In this document: piece by piece, positions 57,975 to 64,000 of the stretch
Numbering within the stretch: the first letter of the stretch is position 1
How the letters are laid out: each line of letters opens with the position of its first letter
NCBI GenBank assembly: GCA_963556305.1
Contig: OY745763.1
Span: forward strand, 740,293 to 804,292
Origin: Platismatia glauca
Lineage: Eukaryota > Ascomycota > Lecanoromycetes > Lecanorales > Parmeliaceae
Length of the DNA stretch: 64,000 nt
Direction: 5' to 3'
Notes under the pieces: generated by a model
What the model saw: the letters and a program-made list of their open reading frames with translations, nothing else
Database searches by the model: none
Told to the model about the DNA's origin: nothing
Made by a program: the position numbers and the translations under genes

Positions 57975-58774
57975 CTAATCTTGTCTACCTTTCAACAGCC
58001 TCTTCGTAACTTTGTCCTTTTCAATGATGTAGACATGTGCACCCCATCCCGACAATGCGTCTCGGTCTACCGCATTGAGTAAAGCCTGCGATACGGTTTC
58101 GAACAGATCTTCTGGCTCCTACAAAATTTGGGTAGTGTCAGCAAAGTCTTCCATGCGTCTCGAAGTTTGGAGCTCCACCGTACCAGGTCAGGCTCCCACA
58201 ATCCCTCACACGTTCCAAAGAGCTGATCACTAGCCGTCCCCGAAACAATAAAGTCCTTCGCAAAATCTATGCACCCAATGCTATCGAAGCCACAGATGAA
58301 AGGCTTTCCAGTCTTGTGGTTTATACCGGCGATCACAGGGCTGACAAAGTAAGGTCCGAATCTCTTTTCGTACAGACTCGTCGAAACCAGATTTGCCATA
58401 GTCTGCGGAGATATTTGACGCTCTTCTCGTAGTCTGTACATGTTGACTTTGTAGCGGAAAAGATCGGAGACGGTAGATACATCGGTGGCAAGACCCGTGA
58501 GACCGAGGTAGACGTCGCCGTATGAGAAGATTTTGGGGAAGTTGTTGGAGACTGTGAGTGACTGAAGACCGAGGCGAAGATCGCAAGCTATCGCAACGCA
58601 GTCTTTGCCGACCATGGCCACACAAGCACCGCCATCTAGATGATAATGTCAGAAATACCATACAATAAAGACGTCCTGTCCATCGGGAGCCATGGCAGCT
58701 TACTGATGGCGAAGGGCGAGCTCTGGTGAAACGGTTAGCCAAGCTTGTTTGTCTGAGCTGCGTAGACCTACCAT
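57975..58774 (-). CDS. PUP3: 20S proteasome subunit beta type-3 (beta3), start codon alone in exon 1
   Basis: Non-catalytic beta subunit. Exons 58774-58772 (ATG only), 58722-58704 (19 bases), 58635-58184 and 58118-57975 give 205 residues, the same as yeast Pup3. The product begins MSSPFAINGGACVAMVGKDC, continues VAIACDLRLGLQSLTVSNNF, GDVYLGLTGLATDVSTVSDL, YEKRFGPYFVSPVIAGINHK and DFIVSGTASDQLFGTCEGLW. The last exon supplies EPEDLFETVSQALLNAVDRD and the end KRLLKGRQD. The frame without the last splice ends in unrelated residues. It is divergent from the snRNP gene across 352 bases. Confidence 0.95.
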
Positions 58775-59126
58775 TTTCAACAGAAACCCATAAAGCTGTT
58801 CTCTTCTCAAATGACTTTTGAAAGATAAAGAGTCAGAAGTCGTGGCTGGTGGATACAAGTAGGAACGTTCGGAGCTTGTCTTTGGAGGCAGGTGGAAGTC
58901 TACGCGTTATGCCGTTGAAGAGCTGAGATGGATAAAGTGTGACAAAGCTAACATCTATAGTCGCTAGCCTTGCAAGGCTGTCTCAATTTCTCCACCAAAC
59001 CACCAGACCACCATAATGCCTTACATACCTCAAGTACCTTAGGACTAACTCGACTAATTCACAACAGCAGGAATATGTCTTTTGACAGCGTCTGCTCGTT
59101 TTCTTAATACATGCCCGAACGGTAGA
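58775..59126. promoter_or_regulatory. Divergent promoter region PUP3/snRNP protein
   Basis: 352 bases between opposite start codons. I saw no exact GGTGGCAAA proteasome element. Confidence 0.5.
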
Positions 59127-59871
59127 ATGTCTACCAAGCCCGTGCCATCCCACAATGGCCCGCCCCATAAATCTGCATATCCTCCGAATCAAACGTGAGT
59201 CTCATCCGTTATCAACAGGCAGGCCTGGCTCTAATACGGATCTCTAGCTAAACCATCACAGACTCTACCTGACCAATCTCCCCGAAAAGATCCAGAAATC
59301 CGACCTCCGCCTCTCCCTCTATTCCCTCTTCGCGACCTACGGCGCGGTCCTCGACGTCGTCGCTCTTCGGAACAACAAGATGCGAGGCCAGGCGCACGTT
59401 GCGTTTCGAGACGTGCAGGCGAGCACGCAAGCCATGAGAGCGCTCCAGGGGTTTGATTTTTTCGGGAAGGAGATGGTCGGTCCTGCCCGCTTTCACCGGT
59501 TCGTCCTGGAGGCAGACGCTGATGATTGAGAATAGAAGATACAGTATGCAAAGGGGAAATCAGACACGATAGCGAAGCTGGACGGCACATACCGAATGCC
59601 CGTCGCGGCGGGGAACGAAATCACGACAACGGAGCTCCAGCAGTCTATATTCGGCGCACCACCCTCCTCTCTCCCAGCGCCTGTCCCTTTCGCTCCAAGC
59701 GCCAAGGTTATCGAGGCATGGGTGGACAAGGGGGAGATGGAAGTCGATGGAGAGGAGGACGGACGGAAGGGTGTGAAGAGAGTAAGGGAGGATGAAAGTG
59801 ATGACGAGGAGGCGCCGATGGAAGAAGACAGCGATGCTCCCATGGACGCTTCGGATGAGGACGATGATTGA
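59127..59871 (+). CDS. U1A/U2B''-like snRNP protein (single RRM)
   Basis: Spliceosomal snRNA-binding protein. Exons 59127-59194, 59262-59475 and 59536-59871 encode 205 residues. The start MSTKPVPSHNGPPHKSAYPP joins to NQTLYLTNLPEKIQKSDLRL. RNP2 is LYLTNL and RNP1 is RGQAHVAF. The second splice gives KEMKIQYAKGKSDTIAKLDG, the conserved end of the RRM. A second RRM, present in animal U1A, is absent. The tail is acidic (EEDGRKGVKRVREDESDDEE, DASDEDDD), as in fungal relatives. Whether it serves U1, U2 or both cannot be told. Confidence 0.9.
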
Positions 59872-60630
59872 TTAGTGCCAGAATCTGAAACAAACAGCCG
59901 GAATGCAATGCTTCGAGCCTGCATACTTTGTTGTGTTCAACTGTCTATAAAATAGGGACGGCTTGGGGATCAAGTTTTCCCCAGGCCCACACAGAGGCTC
60001 GACCGTTCACTTGTGGTACCATCTACGTGCCTCGACCGCGCGATTGAATGTACTCTACTTGTGGCTTTCAAGTGGCTTTCAAGACGACCTTTGGTGAAGG
60101 AAGTCACTGCAGGGAGAACAAAGGTACGGAATCGAAAGCAAAAATCACTTGAATTCGGACCTTGCGTCCACATGGTTTAGATATGAATGCACCATTTTGG
60201 CGGTAGATTGAGCGTGTTCGTGCAATGCCGTGCATGCTTTGCACAGAACTCTCTTCCCCTACGGTAAAGCACGCCGGGTATAACATTGTCTCTCGCATTT
60301 CGAGATGTGAAATCCCAACGGAGTCAATGAGAAATATGCCATCCGGTCGAGTCAACCGCCGTCACTGAACCGCCCCAAACCCAGCGAGCAAAACGGCAGG
60401 AAATACAAAACTATGCGTCATCATAGGAACCAGCCTGATCCAGAGGTATCATGGGTATAAAACAGGGTAGTCGCTAGATGCCGGGCCCAAACGCCAGGCT
60501 CACAGTACGCGCTGAAGAGCTGACAAGCAGTGACCACACATTACTTTTACATATTATTGGGGGTATATGGTAGATCGATCAATCAAACGTGGTTTCTTCA
60601 TGTAGCATTTCTGCCACAACGTCAGTCCTG
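59872..60630. other. Convergent spacer snRNP gene/RhoGAP gene
   Basis: 759 bases between two stop codons. A short local duplication gtggctttcaa occurs near 60062-60080. No gene seen. Confidence 0.5.
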
Positions 60631-63600
60631 TCAATCCTCGAATGAGGTTGGCCTACCATTTTCACCGCTCATCATGGGCAAGGAGCTCTTTCTCTGGCCT
60701 GGGCCCATCAACAGCATCGAGCTCTCTCTTCTCCTCGCCTTCGCGGCACCACCGGCGGGCAGGTTCCGGGGCCGAGCCACAGCATACTCGGGCCCAGGTA
60801 TGGTGACCGAGCCCTGCTGGGCCTGAGACGCCGATGTCCCGTAAGCCGGCTGTAAGGGAATGAAACCCGTGTCACCATGGTCCATTGTATGACTGCTGGG
60901 CGCTTGCTCGTAGGAATGTGGCGGATGGAAATTTGATGCGGAGAAAGTCTCTTGAGTATAAGAGGGAGTAGGTATGTCCGAAAACATCTGTCGCCTCGGC
61001 GATCGGATGTCTTCCGGGGTCAAAGGCTCACTCGCCGTAACCTCTAGGGACGGAATAGTAGTAGCTTCAACGGTCTCGCTGAAGACGGCATCAAATTCGG
61101 TAAGGAACATGGAGAGCACAGGAGTTGGTATGTTGAGGGTGGGCGAGAAGACGATGCCGACGTTACGCATGGTCATCTTGTTGATTTCCGAATTGTTGAT
61201 AATGTTGATGAGGAAGGCCGAGAGAGCTCGCAGGAGTGTAAAATTGGGTTTGGGGAGCCTGTGGACGAGAGCGTTGTAGGCAGCTATCTTCTTTGGCTTC
61301 TCGGTAAGGTCTGAACGTAAAGGTCAGTACTTCGAAGCTTACCTTATGCAAACCGGAGAGAAATTTCTTACCCAAAACAGCTATGAACTCAAGATGCAAA
61401 TCGCGTGTCAGGACTGGCTGAGGCAGCTCGCGTAGATACAGCTTAAGCAATGAAGCAACAGCGTGCACGTCAAAGTACGGCTCGTCGGGACCGAGGAAAT
61501 CAAAGTCGCCCTCGGCATTGAATCGCTTTTTGAGACCTTTGATCACAACATTTGACCCGCTCATACGGAAGATGCCCTCTTCACTCGGAGCATCTTTGCT
61601 CTCCAAATATTCTAGGCAACGATAGACGACAGCTGGCAAGCAGACATCAATACCGCGTGGGCCACAGTACTCGACAGCGTCAGCAAGAGGTGCGCCAAAA
61701 GCTGCTTTCACATTGGTGATTTGCTCCTGGTACTGCTGTTGTGTTAAGCTGAGGTTCGAGTCGTTGGAGTGGTTGAGGCCAAGATCCGGGCCATTTTTAT
61801 CGCGGAAACCCCAGATGCTTCGCTTCTTATGTTCCCTTTGGGTTCCCACAGGGACTGCCATCGGCTTATTTCCCCAAGCTCCCACATCGTTGATCTTGGC
61901 ACCATTCGAAGGCGCCGAGATAGCTTTGGACTGCGATGAATATGCTCTCATAGAAGGCTGTGAGCTGGATGTTGTCGGTGAAGGTGATTCTGTTGGCAGA
62001 GGATCAGGAGTGATCCGCACATGAGAAGCTTGAGCTGGCTTAGTGTCCTCGTAAGGAACTGCCTGGAGACTGTCGAACTTTTCAGAGTTCGGGCTGTCGG
62101 AACTGACGACATCGGTCTTGAGCGAGTTCTTTTTCGTGGGAGCCACGACCTTGCTGGAGCCCGAGTCGTTATTGACCAGTGGAGGCCTCGATTTGCCATC
62201 TATTTCTGGACCATTCACATAATGTAATAGGGCTGCCACCCAAGAATCTCGCTCAGCGTCACTTTCAGCGCAGAGGACGTGGTCCATAAAGCTATCTTTG
62301 TCCTTGCGTTTCGGTTCACGAATGAGAAAAGCGTGTCTATAATGGCCCTCATTGTCATCAGGCCCTCGTGAGGGTGAGTGGGACATTTTACTGGGAGTTT
62401 GTTTGCCGATGAGAGCACTTTGAAGCTTGATCGTTCCCAACACAGATCCACCAGGAGTTTCGTAATAACGCAAGAGGGGCTCTTCGAGAACAAAAAATCG
62501 TGCCTTCCAGCCACCAAAGTTTTTGCCTCTCTTCGTCAGATAGCCCTCTTTGAGAAACCTCCCCTCTGGGATTTGCGTGACAGGTGATCCAGAGTAGGGA
62601 TCGGTAGCGAAACCATTAACTTCTCCGAAGGTTGGCTCTGAGGCGTGGTTGGATAAGTAATGGCATAACGCGAGGGCTGCTTTCTCGTCCATTTGCGTGT
62701 CTAAAATGTTCTCGAAGTAGTGTTCCAAGGCCACTCTTCGTGCGTCAATCTTCGTAGGAGCATGACCGGTGAACAACGATCGGTCCGGGAGCCTGATATT
62801 AAACGCCGTAGACTGACGAAGCTGCTGGTCTAGCTGTAGAAGCGACTGTATGGGTCTCTCGACCTGCCACAGTTCTTGGCGATAAGACCGAGCTGATATT
62901 CCGAGAGTGAATACTGGTTCCTCGTCAATTCCCTTCAGCACTAGGCTGTGGCGCGAAGGCTTCAGGCGCGAAGAGACCACCTTTACAATAATGGAGGGTA
63001 GAGCATTAGGTGGAATCAAAAGCTTCGGATACGCATCAGACACGAAGCCTTTGAAAATACCTCTCTGCTTTGAAGCCTCTGCAGGCTCCGGAACCAGCTG
63101 CGTTTGCAGATGGGTCAATGAATTCTTCACGGTGCTAGGGGGCCCTAGGGCCGGTTCATGGGAGTCGTTGCGACTCTCGAAATTCGCCGGCTTCGGCGAA
63201 GCTAGCGACATTGGCGTGCTGGGAGGCAGGGGAATAGGTTGCCTCAAGACCCTCGGCGAAAGAGGGAGCCCAGGAAAAGCGTTTATGGGAGACATAGGAG
63301 GAGACCCTAAGGACGTCCCCGCACCATCGCGGGGCATTCTCGGCGTTGGAGGGTTCATTGGACGATGGTTTGGGCGTGGGCTTAAGGGGAGGCCGGGGCT
63401 CCTAGGCTTCATGGTCATGAGCCTCTCCGTGATGACTGGCCCTTTAAGGCCACCAGATGGACTGAGTACACCTGCTAGCGAGGCTGGTGGCGACAAAAAT
63501 TCAGATGTACCAGTTGCGGTAGGTTCTCGTGAAAATGCCTTAACGGACACGGGAATGCGAGTATCTTGAAGCTGCGCAGTATTCCCCTTTTCCTTATCCA

Positions 63601-64000
63601 CTGGCTTAGCCACGTCCGCTGGGGGCTTCGACCCTTTCTCCTTCTTCGAGCGACTTCGATCTTGCTTTTCCTTAAGCAAGGCAGCTTCTCGTTCCTTGTC
63701 ATCAGCTTCTCGTGTTTTCTTTCTGCCCCTATCCAAAGCAGGCAACTCGTCCACCTCTATGTTTTCATCATAGTCAGAGCCAGAATGTTCGTCGGGTCCA
63801 AATTGATGCTGAGCTGGCTCATCGGGTTTTGACTGGCCCAGATATAAAGGCGCAGGAGGGGGCTTACGAGGCGGCGTCATTCTTTCAATGTCAGTGCCTG
63901 GGGAAGTCGATTCGATAACCGCTAAAGTTGGACCGTCGAAAGCTTTGGCAAAGAAAGGCTGGGAACGTTTCGCGGTGAAGCTGTTTGTGGGTGACACAAC
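60631..64000 (-). CDS. BEM3: Bem3-type Rho GTPase-activating protein (PX-PH-RhoGAP), N-terminus beyond window
   Basis: Two exons are visible (64000-61372, running off the edge, and 61310-60631), 1102 residues so far. In order there is a disordered Pro/Ser-rich region with basic-acidic stretches, a PX domain (LPSIIVKVVSSRLKPSRHSL, RPIQSLLQLDQQLRQSTAFN, HYFENILDTQMDEKAALALC), a PH domain (FLKEGYLTKRGKNFGGWKAR to DSWVAALLHYV) and a RhoGAP domain (FGAPLADAVEYCGPRGIDVC, EEGIFRMSGSNVVIKGLKKR with the catalytic Arg, LKLYLRELPQPVLTRDLHLE, RNVGIVFSPTLNIP). This is the Bem3 arrangement, a Cdc42/Rho GAP in polarity. The C-terminal tail is Ser/Pro-rich. The gene has no start in the window. Confidence 0.93.

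Noticed and set aside
59493..59924. 143-codon Ser-rich minus-strand frame
   Set aside because: It is the antisense of the acidic tail of the snRNP protein gene.
1..64000. tRNA genes, CRISPR arrays, rRNA or bacterial-type operons
   Set aside because: No T-arm consensus with a matching acceptor stem, no spaced direct repeats, and intron-rich eukaryotic genes throughout.

Overview
This is nuclear DNA of a filamentous ascomycete (Pezizomycotina). The evidence is about 25 closely spaced protein genes on both strands, short introns (mostly 45-70 bases, GT-AG with one GC-AG), compact divergent promoters, fungal family members (Mdm31/32, Svp26, a soluble GAF hybrid histidine kinase, SAM plus HMG-box protein, peptide mating pheromone) and two small TA-flanked inverted-repeat transposons. 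I cannot fix the class; the pheromone core resembles those of Sordariomycete/Leotiomycete relatives. No rRNA, tRNA, CRISPR or bacterial operon structure was seen. Exon borders below were read by eye from splice sites and protein family conservation.

Left third (1-26 kb): a SUMO-like-domain protein running off the left edge, LSM6 (+), a SAM methyltransferase with micro-exons (-), the mitochondrial inner membrane protein MDM31/32 (-), an 804-base MITE, the ribosome assembly factor PNO1 (+), the head-to-head proteasome pair PRE7 (-) and PRE10 (+), lumazine synthase RIB4 (-), GFA1 (-), a gene-poor gap with a decayed phosphatase-like reading frame, histone H3K4 methyltransferase SET1 (+), TRM112 (-), ARC40 of the Arp2/3 complex (-) and a TUG/ASPL-type UBX protein (+).

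Middle (27-47 kb): RPL36 (-), a GAF-type hybrid histidine kinase (-) with a perfect 62-base tandem duplication in its 3' flank, an HCNGP-like protein (-), an alpha-type peptide pheromone precursor with five Kex2-bounded repeats (-), NAD-isocitrate dehydrogenase subunit IDH1 (+), the rRNA methyltransferase BUD23 (-), the ER cargo adaptor SVP26 with a GC-AG intron (+) and a SAM plus HMG-box chromatin protein (-). Then comes a gene-poor stretch (44-47.6 kb) with minisatellites, a GC-rich block and one possible small gene.

Right third (47.6-64 kb): a 1233-residue disordered protein (-), ATG10 (+), a BAR-PH-ArfGAP protein (-), a 277-base MITE, proteasome PUP3 (-) divergent from a U1A/U2B''-like snRNP protein (+), and a Bem3-type PX-PH-RhoGAP (-) running off the right edge.

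The window is mainly housekeeping. Three 20S proteasome subunits (beta6, alpha7, beta3) lie within 50 kb. Ribosome biogenesis is represented by PNO1, RPL36, BUD23 and the BUD23 activator TRM112. RNA processing (LSM6, snRNP protein, HCNGP), chromatin (SET1, HMG protein), cell polarity and traffic (RhoGAP, ArfGAP, ARC40, SVP26) and signalling (histidine kinase, pheromone) complete it. The least ordinary elements are the divergent pheromone repeats, several 3-13 base coding exons, two MITEs and a length-neutral SET1 intron. I did not find a clear previously undescribed biological system.
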